Notes: a model not told the origin generated them from the letters alone. Positions 1 to 12,420 are shown, counted from the stretch's first letter. The stretch: 64,000 nucleotides of DNA from Orientallactaga sibirica (GCA_036365145.1 JAEOAD010000032.1:2099501-2163500), one strand, 5' to 3'. Made by a program: numbers and translations.

Positions 1-542
1 GTATGTGGACGTGTGGATTGAGAGGGTGGAATCCCTACCAAGTGGGTCGTGTCCTGCTCACAAGCCTATGCCACTGGGCCGTCAGGATGCTCCATCTTTT
101 GTCCCCATACTTTCTCTCATATCTGTTTAGCAGTAGTTTTCTTTTCTTTTCCAACATCCTGTCACTGATTTACACCCACCTCGCTCTCATCATGGCTGTT
201 TCAAACATTTCTCAGGTTCTTTGATGAATGTTGAGATGCATCTTTCTAGAAAATGTCTTGTGCACAAGATGAACTTTGCTTCAGTGTCATTTGTGGGGAA
301 AAAGGGGAGGTCAACAAATTTTATTTACCCTCTGGCCCTCTGTATACATTTATAAAATTTACATTAATATTAAAAAACCCTTCTCTGTTGTGTTCTTGAA
401 AGGGCAAAGCAGACACACACACACATAAAGTCCACTCTCCCAGCAGTCAGGAGATGCCCCACTGCTCTGCCATTTTCTGTAGAATACCCCCAGCCCATGA
501 CTTGTGACTCAACACATGTTGAAAACAAGTGCTGCTAAATGA
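1..542. other. Unassigned sequence, no gene seen
   Basis: I recognise no repeat or gene here. The only simple feature is a short (CA)n run near 411-424. Open frames are below 75 codons and none resembles a known protein. Confidence 0.5.
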
Positions 543-854
543 ACAGTTACCTTCTTTTTGCTGGGGCAAAACACCTGACCAAAAGCAGTGGTACAAGGGA
601 AGTTATTTTGGCTCCCAGTCTCAAGCTCCATGTTATCAGAGTACCAGCATGGCATGAGCAGAGGCTGGACATGACTCCAGACATAACAGATGGAAAACAG
701 CACCAGGAGAGTGAACCAAAATCTGGCAATGGGGAGCTGGCTATAACACCCCTAAACCTGTCCCTAGAAAACATAGCACCTCCAGCAATGGTACACCTCC
801 CAAATTCTCACCAGTTGTAGATAAACATTCAGGATATCTGATTCAAACCACCTC
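543..854 (-). mobile_element. MaLR-type LTR, minus strand
   Basis: Read on the minus strand it begins 'tgaggtggtttgaatcag', passes through a GC-richer middle and ends near a 'gctggggcaaaac' block. This is the usual plan of rodent ERVL-MaLR (ORR1/MT-like) LTRs. It resembles the plus-strand copy at 31267-31568. No internal region adjoins it, so it looks like a solo LTR. TSDs were not resolved. Confidence 0.7.
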
Positions 855-2264
855 AGGGGGTCACAGAGATTCCTAGCAGCTGACTGACCGAGCATTGCCC
901 AATACATTGTTTGGGGAAGAGTAGAGCTACGGTTGGATATAGCAATGACTAAGTCTGCCTTGACCCAAATAGAGTTAGAGAAGTCAGAATATAGAAACAA
1001 GATGACACTTGAGGAAACATGCACATTTGTACAGGTGGGTAAACAATCACATATTCTTCAGGAACCAAAGGAAAAAAAAATGGTGTCCTTTAATGGATGC
1101 TATCTTTGATGCTTTGGGTGGAAGTCAGTTCTTTTAGACCACACTAAAGCCAAGCTTTGGGATTGTCTCACCAGATTGGCTTATTGGCTGATTATTGCCT
1201 AGGACACAATTGGTTTTATTTCCTGCTACTTATTTTCTAAAGTTCCTTTCTCCCACTTTTATAGTAACTCTGAGTTATACAAGATGTGTTTTATTGCATT
1301 TTCATAAATATACACATCTATAGATATCACTGTACCTTTTCTTTTAATAGTCCATTCAAACAAAACCACTATTTGATGACTGTTGGATAACAGTTGATCA
1401 GCAACTCAGTCATCTGCGTGGCCTGTGGCCAGAGGTGTCCTGTGTCCTCAGCACTTCAGAGGCGATTTCTTTGCCATCTACTATCTTCCTGATGCTTCTT
1501 GGAGGAACAGAAAAGACCAACAGTCTCTGCCACAAGTCACTGCTCCACTTGCCACACACTCTGCTTCCTCGTCTCCCCAGGAAGAGACCTAAGCTCCTCA
1601 CATATTCTCACCGCAGGTGTCATGGTTCACGAGCTAAATGCCAAAGCTCTTGGCTGGCTATTCATCGTCTCCACACAAGCATCGTTGCCATGTTATTTCC
1701 TAACATCTAATTTAAGATATGACTATATTGTTTACTTGGCACTTCCTGAACAGATTAAAAAAAATTAATGTCACTGGCTTCAACTCAATCCAGTGGCTGT
1801 GTTGCTTCTAGAAATGCCTTCTGATGCTAAAAGAAAATTTATACCTTGAACTGCCTCTGCTTCTGTCTGCTCTGCATTCATGTCTGCTCAGTCTTGTCCC
1901 AGTAAATGTTATCTAAGTGATACTTGTTTAAGTGCTATATATCCCATCAAATCAAGAACACTGGACTGGGTACAAATTCAAAACTCAGTGGTTCTGCTTA
2001 AATCTTTAGAAGAGGTGAATGCCTCAGTCTCCTACCCCAGCTAAGGTGACAGGTATACGCTTATTATACTCAAAAGGAAGAGCAGTGACTTTATAAATTA
2101 ACATTAACTAGATTCCTTTTTAGTTGCAGGGTGGGATATGAACTTTGGGGGGTAAATAAAAGAAAGCATGACATTGGAGGAAGTGGAAACACACTGTCCC
2201 AGGCAAACTGATTTCACTGGAGTGGCCACTGTTTTCAAGCATTTCTCCTCCACGATTTTATAAT
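855..2264. other. Unassigned intergenic or intronic sequence
   Basis: About 1.4 kb of AT-rich sequence with no recognisable repeat. Overlapping short frames at 1410-1768 on both strands have no family resemblance and are likely chance ORFs. Confidence 0.5.
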
Positions 2265-2395
2265 GCTTTAAAAAAAATACTCATTATTTACTTATTTATT
2301 TACTTAAGAGAATGAGCAAAAAAAAGAGGCAGATAGAAAGAGAAAAAACTGGGCACACGAGGGTCAATAGCCACTGCAAACATACCCCTCCAGCC
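2265..2395 (-). mobile_element. DIP-like SINE, truncated
   Basis: A T-rich 'tttacttatttatttac' stretch (the reversed tail) is followed by a purine-rich (GA) region and 'gggcacacgagggtc...ccactgcaaac', the 3' half of the short-form SINE. The tRNA-like head is missing. Confidence 0.65.
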
Positions 2396-3487
2396 TTCGT
2401 GACACTTACCTTGTACTTAATATTTCTCTTCATTAAACATGCAACTGTACTATTGCCATAAATCATAATAGTGATTATTTTGTGATTTAAAAAAGAGGCA
2501 ATTAAGTGCTTAAATATTCATGGGGGACAAGGTCATTTTTGTATAAACTGGACACATGTGCTTTGGGGGCTTCTTAGGGTGTATAAAATTGGGGCTTCTT
2601 TCTGTTAATGACTCTGCCCCCAAGCACTACTAATTTATCCTAACATTTGACAAGCAACTGGGGGAAAACAGAAGTGTGTAACTCTGAGAATACACACTGG
2701 TTCTAGATGGACTGATTTCAGCTTTACACAGAAAAGAAAATGAAGTGAGAAAGAGAATGATTGTTCTGAAAAATTGAACATTTAGCTTTTTATTCAATGG
2801 CAGATGAATCCTTTGTCTGAAAGAGACCAACAGTGAGAGAATGGTCCCTTACCCCCAGGGTTAGGGTTATTCCATAAGACCAGAATCACAGGTCTGAGCT
2901 TTGGAATAAGCACTGAAACGCCATCTGGCCCAGCTTTTCTCCTCCACTGGACAGTTACTGACATGAAGGGTCACTTTGAGCCACAATCTTTAGAGTCCTC
3001 ATCTTTAATCCTTGGCTGATTTTGTTCCTAATGTTAAAATTTCCAAGTACCGTTCTCAGAGCAGAAGACAGGTGTGGCCATTGGTATGAATTATAAGCCA
3101 TATTCACTCCCAGGTACATCAGGAAGAGTCTACATGACACTGAAGATGACACATCACACTCCCAGCTTCAAATTCCTTATCTGAAGTGAGTAGGACAATT
3201 TATTCTAATCGTTAGATGACCAGACATGAGGATTGCCTAACACACGGTCTGGTTGAAAGCATACAGACAATGAATGCTTTCCCTCAAATTTATTCAAAAA
3301 CAACAGGGAACTTTCCTATCATTCAGCAAGATATTTAGACTACCCCACAAGTAATGTCAACAATTTGCCTTGCTGCGCTGGGCCCTTTTGTTGATAATTT
3401 TTTGGATAAACAGTATAGCAAAATATTATGTAATCACTACTACAAGGTTTGCTATTGTAATTTATACACTTAGTTTATAAATTCCTA
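2396..3487. other. Unassigned sequence
   Basis: No gene or repeat recognised. A single 'ggttagggtta' near 2860 is too short to be an interstitial telomere repeat. Confidence 0.5.
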
Positions 3488-3562
3488 ATTCTGGAGATTC
3501 AAACCAGAGTTAACAGGCTGTGCAAGCCAGCAACTTTACCCACTAAGCCATCTCTCCAGCTC
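3488..3562 (-). mobile_element. DIP-like SINE, head fragment
   Basis: The tRNA-like head only, in reverse: 'gagattcaaaccag' (degraded B box) through 'ccactaagccatctctccagc' (A box and 5' end). Confidence 0.7.
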
Positions 3563-3606
3563 CTTTAGAATGTCAAAATTCTGGTTCTTTGAATACATAC
3601 TTAACT

Positions 3607-3608
<2 letters not shown>

Positions 3609-3641
<33 letters not shown>
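3609..3641. repeat. (CA)n microsatellite
   Basis: About 16 uninterrupted CA dinucleotides. Confidence 0.97.
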
Positions 3642-3642
<1 letters not shown>

Positions 3643-4606
3643 CACAATCAGTTTAAATGCCATACCTCTCAAGGTGTCACAATAAAACAATGAGCTCTAA
3701 CATGAAAAATAACGTTATCAAATATAGAAAGGTTGAATCCCAATTATAAGTCACATGGAAAACAGAGGACACATTAAATGATAAGAAAATAATGGAGGCC
3801 ACCTATTATCACTATCTATTCCCAAAGAGGACTCCACTGCCCACCCAGGACCAGCATAATTGAGATTATAAATAAACTAATTCAGAATCATTATCGGCTG
3901 CTCTCTTTCATGCTGACACAGTGCCTATATGCCACGTGTGGACAGGGGTCCACTGATTCAGAGGCTACAGAGGGAGGTGATCACTAAAGCACGCTGTCTA
4001 TTTAAGGGTTGTGTATTAACCACTAGCTGAGAAAGGGGAAGATTCTGGTCTGTTTTTATCTATGGACAAATGCTAGATAACAACAAATAAGGTGGAGGGA
4101 GATAACCACTTGTATAAGTCCATGTGCTTTGCAAGTAATAAGCTGAAATTTCCACCTCGGTCTGCTTAGCTTTCTATTTCTTGTCTGCTGATGGTGTGCT
4201 TTCGTTATGAGTCTAGAAAATACAGCAATTTAATTTTGTTAACTATCATAGGAATAATTAGAATTCTTGACCGTTTTCCCATTCATACATATTTACTAAT
4301 CACTCTTAAAAGTGATATTGAAATTGCTTAAAGTCTACTCCTGTATTTATTCACTCAATTAGCAAGAATTGAATGAAAGCTTTTTATGAAAGCCACGGTA
4401 ACCCATTGAGACAATAATGCTGTCTGTTCTCCACGCAGCTGGCCAGTGTAAAGAAAGAAAAGTCATTTTGCTTTCATGCTTTCTCTTCACTTATTTTCCA
4501 TTTTTCTCTTCCCTTGAACAGAAAGAGAGGGAATGGTGTTTATACTAAATAACTCTCCAAATTTGTTATGTATTGGCACTCAGAGTGTTTTTTAAATAAT
4601 GTTCTA
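3642..4606. other. Unassigned sequence
   Basis: AT-rich, no gene and no repeat family recognised. Confidence 0.5.
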
Positions 4607-4648
4607 AAAAATATTTTATATTTATTTATTTATTTGAGAGAGAAAGAG

Positions 4649-4685
<37 letters not shown>

Positions 4686-4830
4686 GGCACACCAGGGCCT
4701 CTGGCCAATGTAAATGAACTCCAGACACATGTGCCATCTTGTGCATTTGGCTTACATGGGTCCTGGAGAAACAAATCTTGGTCCTTTGGTTTTCAGGCAA
4801 GAGCTTTAACCACTAAGCCCCTCGGAGTAT
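4607..4830 (-). mobile_element. DIP-like SINE, short form
   Basis: Reversed order: (TTTA)n tail, a long (GA)n tract at about 4636-4682, body 'gggcacaccagggcctctgg', then 'ttaaccactaagcccctc' at the head. The terminal 'atctctccagccc' has decayed. Confidence 0.85.
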
Positions 4831-5854
4831 TTTTCCTTTTTCAAGTAAAAAAAAAAAAAATCACGTTTGATCCAGAGTTCTAGTTCTGCTTGAGAACTGA
4901 AGGCCATCTTACAATTGGAAGTTATATCCAACGTGATAGAATAAGGGAAGTCATGCGAGAAGTAGCCATGGCTATAAAACTCACTGCCCAAATAATGTCA
5001 ACAGAGAGAAACAGCACTTGCATGCACCACAACTTCTGATTTGTATTGATACCATTTTTAGGAGACTGTTTTCTAGAAAGAAGAAACATCTGCCTCTCAC
5101 TGGCCGCAAAGACATGATGCTTCCTGTTTCTCTTGAAAGAAACCAGGTTTGATTTTTCCTGCATGTTCTGCTTGTTTTATTCCTGAAGAGGTCCCAAACA
5201 CATTTCTTTACAACACCTAAATTTCCTGCGAATCTAGAATGGTTTTGTTTTGTGAAGTTAGAAAATAGAAATACTCATTCATAGTCTCTAATTCAAAATG
5301 AGTGATGCAAAGAGGACTATTGGGGAAAAAAATCTGACATTATCATAGTTGTTTCACAAGAAAAGGAAGAGGAAACCACACAGAGTACAGTGTGAGAAAA
5401 GACAGAGGGTTGGAGAAAGAACAGAAACAGGAAAGTATGAAATTGAGGGGTGTGGAAGATCCCCACCTAAGTGAGAAGATGTGGTGAGACATGTTCAGAT
5501 AAAGCAAGTCACAGGGAAAGAATGTAGCCCTGAAATCGTGGGTCATTCTACAGTACTTTATGCACGGCTAATAGGAAAATCTCATAATGGATACTGCGCC
5601 ACACAGTGCATTGATGGCAGGGTGAGCTGGAAAAGCTTTACTAATCAACACATGCTGAAAGGTAAACCATTCACCAGACCTGTGTGGCACAGGCCATTGC
5701 ACAAGGATCTTAGGAGTTCCAAAAGTCTCAATAATAAGCCAAAACCACAATTGCAAAATGCAGTTGGCAGTTCAAAGGTCAACACTCTAGGTACTCTTAA
5801 GACTACAGTGAGATGGCAATGCCGGGATACACAGTATTTAAAAATTACTTCTTA
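4831..5854. other. Unassigned sequence with a 124-codon frame
   Basis: A plus-strand frame runs 5481-5855. Its product has no recognised motif and the frame ends at the edge of the next SINE. I do not call it a gene. Confidence 0.5.
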
Positions 5855-6090
5855 GGGGGCTGGAGAGATGGCTTAGTGATGAAGTGCTTGTCTGTGAAAA
5901 CTAAGGACCCTGGTTTGAGGCTCAATTCCCCAGTACCCACATAAGCCAGATGCACAAAGTGGCACATGCACCTGGAGTTCATGTGTAGTGGCTGGAGGCC
6001 CTGGTAAACCCGTTCTCTCTCCCGTTCTCCCTCCTCTCTCTCTCTCTCTCTCTCTTTCTGTTGCTAATAAATAAATAAAAATAAACAAAA
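5855..6090 (+). mobile_element. DIP-like SINE, short form (cluster member 1)
   Basis: A plus-strand copy with head 'ggggctggagagatggctta', body 'gtggcacatgcacctggagtt', a (TC)n tract and an (AATA)n tail. DIP elements are short tRNA-related pol III retroposons mobilised by L1 proteins. It is the first of three head-to-tail SINEs. Confidence 0.9.
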
Positions 6091-6100
6091 CTTAAGAATT

Positions 6101-6349
6101 GGGCTGGAGAGATGGCTTAGGGGTTAAGGCACCTGCCTCCTAAGCCTAAGAACGCTGGTTCCAATCTCCAGCAGTTCCAATCTTCAGGTCCCACGTTTAC
6201 CAGATGCAGTGACGCAAGGGCGCAATGCTGCACTTGATCACAAGGGGGCACACACATCTGGATTTTGTTCACAGCAGCTGAGACACTGCTGGAGTGCCCA
6301 TCTCTGTCTTCCTTTCTCTCTCTCTGTCTCTCTCTCTCTGTCTCTCTCA

Positions 6350-6386
<37 letters not shown>
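6101..6386 (+). mobile_element. DIP-like SINE, long form (cluster member 2)
   Basis: Head 'gggctggagagatggcttag', the long-form 'gacgcaagggcgcaatgctg' segment, a CTCF-like block at 6238-6251, and a (TAA)n tail at about 6350-6384. A TSD 'cttaagaatt' flanks it at 6091-6100 and 6387-6396. Confidence 0.93.
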
Positions 6387-6403
6387 CTTAAGAATTACTG
6401 CGT

Positions 6404-6600
6404 AGGGATTGGGGAGATGGTTCCTTGGTTAAAGGCACTTGTTTGTAAAGCTTAACGAACCAGATTCAACTACCTAGTACCCATGTAAACCAGATGCATA
6501 AAGTGGCACATGCATCAAGTTTGTTTGCAGTGGCAAGAAACCCTGGTGTGCCCATTCTCTCCCCTTCTCTGACAAATAAATAAATGAATAAATAAAATAT
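6404..6600 (+). mobile_element. DIP-like SINE, short form (cluster member 3)
   Basis: Diverged head 'gggattggggagatgg', body 'gtggcacatgcatcaagtt' and an (AATA)n tail. It follows the second element after about 17 bp and completes a three-SINE tandem. Confidence 0.88.
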
Positions 6601-7284
6601 TTTCCAAAAGATTGTTTTTCACAAAAATGTTATATGTGTAAAAAAGTGAATAAGTACTATAAATGTTCATTCAACAATATATTTGAACCCTACCTTGTTA
6701 TTTCCTCCATAATATAAAGTGAAATCTGAGTTCACCCCAAATTCATTTGATTTACTGCTCAGTGTTAACCAGTAAATGCTACTGGATTCTTGTGAGCTCA
6801 AGCTGACAGGTTGTCTGTATTTCCTTTGTATTTGTATTCTATTATTTTAGGATCTGATCATTATTACATGTAGATGTCATGTCTCTTTAGGCTCCTCATG
6901 GTTGCAGCAGGTTTTCAGATTCTGTGTCCAGAGCCCTTGACTATTTTAAATAATGCTATCTGGATATTTTGTAGGACACCTTATTATCAGTATTTCTTAT
7001 GTTATTTTTCCTTATGATGAGATTGGGATTGTGGGTTTAGGATAAAGGGCTACAGAGGTAAAGTAACACATGGATCCAATCTTACCAAGGGCCCAATATG
7101 AATTTCTATCAGTGATGCTGACTTGACCTCCTAGCAGAGTTAATGTGTGTCAGGCTTTTCCATTGCAAGGGAACTCTTTCTTCCTTCTTCAGGAAGAGAG
7201 AAAGTTGAGAAGACACTGTGACCACACTTGAATGGCAACAGATTACACAGGATTATGTGGAATTCACAGAAGATTTAACTTTTC
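6601..7284. other. Unassigned sequence
   Basis: No gene or repeat recognised. Confidence 0.5.
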
Positions 7285-7542
7285 TTCACTTATTTTTTAA
7301 GAGACAGAGAGAGACAGAGAGTGTGTGTGAGAGAGAGAGAAAGAGAGAGAGAGAATGGGCACGCCAGCCGCCTCTCAGCCACTGTGAATGAAATCCATAT
7401 CTGTGCGCCCCCTTGTGGGCAAATGTGACATTGCGCCTTTGTGTCACTTTCGCATCTGGCTAAAAGTGGGACCTGGAGATTAGAACTGGAGTTCTTAGGC
7501 TTGGCAGGCAGGCACCTTAACCGCCAAGCCATCTCTCCAGCC
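7285..7542 (-). mobile_element. DIP-like SINE, long form
   Basis: Reversed long form with (GA)n, then 'gcgcccccttgtgg' at 7405-7418 (a CTCF-like core on the minus strand), 'cctggagattagaactggag', and head 'aagccatctctccagccc'. Confidence 0.92.
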
Positions 7543-8183
7543 CTTTCTTCAATTATTTATGAAATAATTTATTCAAATAGCATGGTGTCATTGATAAGAT
7601 ATTTTATCCCTTAATGTAAAACTAATTAATTTATTGTGATGCTCAAATTTCTCTGGCTTTGGCCAGGATGAGCCTTTCTGGGTGACTTCCAATTCACTCT
7701 GACACCATTAGTGATGGGACTTTGGCTTTGTTTTAGTACCTTCTCCTTCTTCAACATGCTCGGGTACCGCACAGTAATGTATTCCCAGGCCTCACCCTAG
7801 AATGCTGCATTTTTCTTACAAACTCCATTTCTTTTAATGAGGATGAATGCTAACAAGTCTGGACACTTAGGTATGCTCACTGGGGCTGAGGTTCAGAGCT
7901 TTGGAGTCACATAGTGTTTTAGAACAGCCAGAAATGTGGTGTCCCCTCTTACCATAATTATACAAGATGGGAGTCTTCAGCAATACTGTGTTCCTATTTT
8001 GTTGTTTATAAGATTAAGATACTCAGAGGTTGATCCGGCAAGTCCCAGGTACCAAAATTTAGTTTGTAGCTGAGTGAATCAAGTATTTATCAAACACGTG
8101 TCAAGTTGAAGATGAAGTGCTAGGTGCTGAGTTGTAAGAATCAGTTAACACATCTAGAATCATCCATTCTTGGTGCAATCTCC
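7543..8183. other. Unassigned sequence
   Basis: No gene or repeat recognised. Confidence 0.5.
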
Positions 8184-8397
8184 AACACAGAGTACAAACA
8201 TGGTATGTGATAAATGTTTAATCTAATCATATTTGGTCCTTTGAAGGAAAAGCACAGAGCCCTGCCATGGGATACTAAATGACAGAAGCACTTAACACAG
8301 AGTACAAACATGGTATGTGAGTAAATATTTAATCTAGCAATGAGTGGTCCTTTAAGGGAAAGGTACATGGAACTCTGATAGTAACTGACAGAAGCAG
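8184..8397 (+). repeat. Two-copy tandem duplication, 110-bp unit
   Basis: Unit 1 (8184-8293) and unit 2 (8294-8397) both start 'aacacagagtacaaacatgg' and both end near 'gacagaagca'. They differ by scattered substitutions, so the duplication is not recent. Confidence 0.88.
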
Positions 8398-8585
8398 TGA
8401 CCTCAACAGGACGGGCAGAAGGAGTTCCATGGGGAGTTTAGAATCTGACACTGAAGCAGAAATTTTGAACTAGCCCAAGTTAGGCAATGAATGTATGCTT
8501 GGTATTTAGAGTGAGGAAAATAGGTAACATATATAAAATTCACTGAATTAGAAAGAGTATTGATTTATTCAAAATTCTAAAATCA

Positions 8586-8963
8586 TGTGCTGGGACGAAC
8601 ATCCAAACCAGACCCAGTTTATGGGAGGAACAGGATTTATTTCAGCTCACAGATCCAAGAGCAGTTCCACCAATGATGGGAGATGCTGGCTCCCATCATA
8701 AATCCACACACAGAGAGAGACCACCAACTGCCAGCAAATAACAAAAAGCAGCCTGCACAAAAATGTGTCAGAAAGCAGGGACCCCCCCCCGACCTGCCCG
8801 AAGATCTCAGATTGCTCTGCACACTTTTGGGCTAGAATCACATCTGCCCCCAAACACAGCTTTGCCTGGACCCTAGGATTTGCCACCTCTTCTAGCCATG
8901 CAGCCAGAGATCCAAGACCTGAGTCTATGGGGGGTGTCATTCATTCGCATTCAAACCACAACA
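8586..8963 (-). mobile_element. MaLR-type LTR, minus strand
   Basis: Reversed LTR that reads 'tgttgtggtttgaatgcg' at its 5' end and contains a minus-strand AATAAA near its 3' end (the plus strand reads 'aggatttatttcagc'). It is closely related to the LTR at 10435-10882. A run of C lies at about 8781-8790. No internal region adjoins it. Confidence 0.8.
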
Positions 8964-9111
8964 TGGTCCTAAATTCTGATCATGAATAAGGAGGTAAACC
9001 TGTATGCAAGAACAAGGAGACAGAGCCACAGCAAAGCTCATGCAAACTAGCAGGCTATGTACGATATGACTACTGCATCTTCTTAGAAATAGAAAGACAT
9101 TGCAGAGTTAT

Positions 9112-9330
9112 TTAAAATATATATTTTATTTATTTATGAGAGAAAGAGAGAGAAAGGGGCAGATAGAGAGAAAGAGAATAGGCGCACCAGGGCCTCCAGC
9201 CACTGCAAATGAACTCCAGAAGCATGGGCTTTCTTGTGTATCTGGTTTATGCGGATCCTGGGGAATTGAACCAGAGTGCTTAGGCTTTGTAGGCAAACGC
9301 CTTAACCACTAAGCCATTTCCTCCGCCTGA
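9112..9330 (-). mobile_element. DIP-like SINE, short form
   Basis: T-rich tail, GA-rich tract, body 'ggcgcaccagggcctccagc', and head 'taaccactaagccatttcc' (slightly decayed). Confidence 0.88.
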
Positions 9331-10434
9331 TGTTTCAGAGTTTCAAAGCAGGAGATAAGGGGAGAAAATATATGATCTAAGCATGTTATTTTGAATTTGT
9401 CCAGCAAACACACAATAAAAAGAGCAAGAATGGAGGAAGGAGACCGATGAAGACAACATTCCAGGATCCAGGCAAGACTGTGTTGGCTCAGGCTGGCATG
9501 TTTGAAGTGAGGATGGAAAGCAACGGGAAGATGAGAAGGCTGTTCTGAATGAACGTGAAGCTGAGTCAGTGTGCGTGAACGTGAAGGAGCATGATGGGAA
9601 GAAGAATGAAGTAAGACTGAAGCCAGTACTGAGTACTCAGAGATGATAGCCCAAAAGTTTGTCACTAATGAGCAGGAACCTTACCTGGGTGCTTATCTAC
9701 AACTTTCTGATGGTCATGGTGAAGGTTGCTAGGGATGTCCACTTGTGGCTATGGAGTCACTGATACTGCAATCACGGAATTGGTATCCAAAACCAGTCAT
9801 GAGAGAAAAAGGGGATTGCTAGGGAAGCAGGGGTCAGACATTCAGAGTGGGGTGAGACCAAACACTGGAAGTATTTGAACTAGCAACGTAGCAGGAGTGT
9901 GTATGATGCCACTTTAGCAAACCATGTTATAGGTAGGTAACAAAGTTTTGTTTTGTTTTTTTCCAACGACAAGTTCAAGGTGTAATGATCAACTGTGTAT
10001 GTTCTAAGAACAGGAAAGGAGCTAGGAAGGCATGTAGGATTGAAGGCACACGATGAAGCGGCTGGGTCAGGCTCAAGCCCCCTGGGCTCCCCACAGAGGT
10101 GCAGCATGGAGATAGGTGGCTTTGGTCAGGTTTCAGATCTCATGGAAGGTTACTGAAAGACTTTGGAGGAAGTATGATTCTGAAAGAGCAGGGTGGAACC
10201 ACGGGCACGTGACGAACATCTCTAGTCCAGGAATCTACACAGAAATAACTTGGGGCTCACATTTACATAACTTAAATTTAAGTTTAAGGAGAAATTTAGA
10301 TTCTCCACCAGGGCAACAAGAAGAAACAAACCCAAAAGCGTTTCTTTTTATCACTCGTGAAACAAAGCCATCCTACTCATATCATAGAAATCTTAATTTC
10401 AGCACCCACATTTATCATATGGAAGTGGAAGTGT
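9331..10434. other. Unassigned sequence with a 118-codon minus frame
   Basis: The minus-strand frame 9309-9665 begins in unique sequence and ends at the SINE head. It has no recognisable domain. No gene is supported. Confidence 0.5.
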
Positions 10435-10882
10435 TGTAGACAGCTTCACATTGCTGGGATAACCATCTAAACCAGACGAAATTTAAGAGATTTAGAAGGG
10501 GTTTATTTCAAGCTTATAGATCCAATTCTCAATGGTGGAAGAAGCTGCCTCTATACATGTAAGCGGAGGGAACAAAACAAAACAACAACAAAACAAAACA
10601 AAACAAAACAAACAAACAAACAAAAACACCAGCCAGAAAACATCAAAAACAACAAGCACCAATGGGAAGCAAACAGCAGGGACACTGCCAGAGCTCAGAC
10701 CTCTCTGCATACCTTATGACTGGAATTCCCAATTCCCTCCCACCCTGCCCCCCACAGTGACACTTTAGGGCTGGACTCCAGGATCCACCCCCCACCTCCT
10801 CCAGCCATGCCACCAGATATCTAAGCTACAAGCTTTAATGAAACACCTGAATCTATGGGGGACATACATTCAAACTACCCCA
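10435..10882 (-). mobile_element. MaLR-type LTR, minus strand, with AC-rich insertion
   Basis: Reversed MaLR LTR beginning 'tggggtagtttgaatgtatg'. It has a minus-strand polyadenylation motif near 10500 and an expanded (AAAAC)n/(AAAC)n tract at about 10575-10625 that makes it longer than its relatives. Related to the copies at 8586 and 30282. Confidence 0.8.
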
Positions 10883-10959
10883 GTAAGTATCTACAGTAGA
10901 GAAGTTTTGAAGAAAATGGCATACAAGAAAATGACTGACATAAAACCATGCCGCGGCAA

Positions 10960-11405
10960 TGCCTCTGTTTCCTCAATGCAGCGAATACAAGCTGGCTATA
11001 TTACACAAATAAAAAAAGTGTACAACAAAGATCACTATACACCCTGATTTATTGCAACACTATCTAAAAAAAGGCAAGTTACAGAATGTCTACATGTCCT
11101 TCAAGGAAAGAATGAATAAGGAAAATGTGGTATATTATTCAGTCATAAAGAATAAAACAATTGTCATTGGAAAGAGAATTGATCTGGACATCATCAGTTT
11201 CGGTGAATTGAGCCAGGAAGAGAAAGGTAACTATGGCATACGGGGTTTCATATTCAAAATGTAGATTTAAAAGGATGACATGAAAGGAGAAGCCATGACT
11301 CTTTAGGGATAGACACAGGATTCTGAGGGACAAGTGAGGGTAGTGAGGGTGAGCACGACCAAAGCACTAGACGAAAATGTCACAATGGAACCTGAAATAA
11401 AATTT
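10960..11405 (+). mobile_element. L1 3' end fragment
   Basis: Contains 'gaaaatgtggtatattattc' followed by 'agtcataaagaataaaac', the hallmark of mammalian L1 ORF2 3' ends. It continues into a 3'UTR-like 'gaaaatgtcacaatggaacc' and 'aataaaatt'. ORF2 is not open. A severely 5'-truncated, old copy. Confidence 0.75.
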
Positions 11406-11431
11406 CATAGGAGTATTGCATAGAGATTGGT

Positions 11432-11632
11432 TTTTAAAAATTATTTATGTTTTTCACTTCCAAGCACAGAGAGAAAGACAGAGAGAATGGGTGCACCAGG
11501 GTCTCCAGCAAATGGACTCCAGATACATGTGTCACTTTGTGCATTTGGCTTTAAGTGGGTATTGAAGAATCAAACTCAGGTTGTTAGGCTCTTCAGTCAA
11601 GTACTTTAACTGCTGAGCCATCTCTCCTGCCA
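11432..11632 (-). mobile_element. DIP-like SINE, short form
   Basis: Reversed copy with body 'gggtgcaccagggtctccag' and head 'ctgagccatctctcctgcc'. A short internal deletion removes part of the 'ccactgcaaatg' block. Confidence 0.85.
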
Positions 11633-12188
11633 AGCATGGAGATTTTAGACAGATTATTCCAGCCAATGCAGGTGAATTTCTTATCACAGCATTTAGAACA
11701 TGGAATAAATTATGTAATCTCATGCTTCTTTTATTATTACAAAATAACCCATGGAAGGGAAGCTACTCCGTTAAACAATGCTGGTGTTATCTTCATTCAC
11801 TGATTCAAATAACTTCTCAGCAAGGAGTCAGTGACATTGCCTGCAAGGAAATTTATTACCAGATAGAGGAAAGGAAGTGGAGAGTCTGAATGTCTGTGAG
11901 TGGCCCACAGCACCATGCAGGATAGGCTGTGTGGGACCCTGACTTACACAAAGAACTGCAAACCCTGGAGCTGCAAACCAAAGAAGGAGAAAGGCAGAAC
12001 CCCTTTGTCCACTCGGTGCTCAAGGGCCATCCCCTTTTCCTCTGCCAGGGGATGCCATGCTGGGAAACACTGCCAAGGAAGGCTTTATTACCCAAAACCC
12101 ACACAGGCCCATGGTGATTGGATTTAATCAGGCTTTATTTATAGTTGGTGCTAGTCTGATTTTCCTCATTAACCCTGGTGACCACATG
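11633..12188. other. Unassigned sequence
   Basis: No repeat recognised. Overlapping short frames at 11856-12127 on both strands have no family resemblance. Confidence 0.5.
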
Positions 12189-12200
12189 GTGCTTTTTTAA

Positions 12201-12420
12201 AAAGATTTTATTTTTATTTATATATTTATTTATTAGAGACAGAAAGAGGGAGAGAAACAGTGAAAATGGGTGCATCAGGGCCTCTAGCCACTGCAAACGA
12301 ACTCCAGACGCATGTGCCACCGTGTGCATCTGGCTTATGTGGGACCTGGAGAATCACACCAGGGTCCTTAGGCTTGGCAAGCATGCACCTCAACTGCTAA
12401 GCCATCTCTCTAGCTGCATC
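12201..12420 (-). mobile_element. DIP-like SINE, short form
   Basis: Complete reversed copy with TSD 'gtgcttttttaa' at 12189-12200 and 'gtgctttttaa' at 12421-12431. The head reads 'aagccatctctctagc'. Confidence 0.92.

Noticed and set aside
2858..2872. 'ggttagggtta' as an interstitial telomere repeat
   Set aside because: Fewer than two full TTAGGG units.
5481..5855. 124-codon plus-strand ORF
   Set aside because: No family resemblance, and the frame ends at a SINE boundary.
5855..6390. SINE heads as functional tRNA genes
   Set aside because: The A-box and B-box motifs belong to retroposed SINEs with tails. No tRNA cloverleaf of normal length is present.
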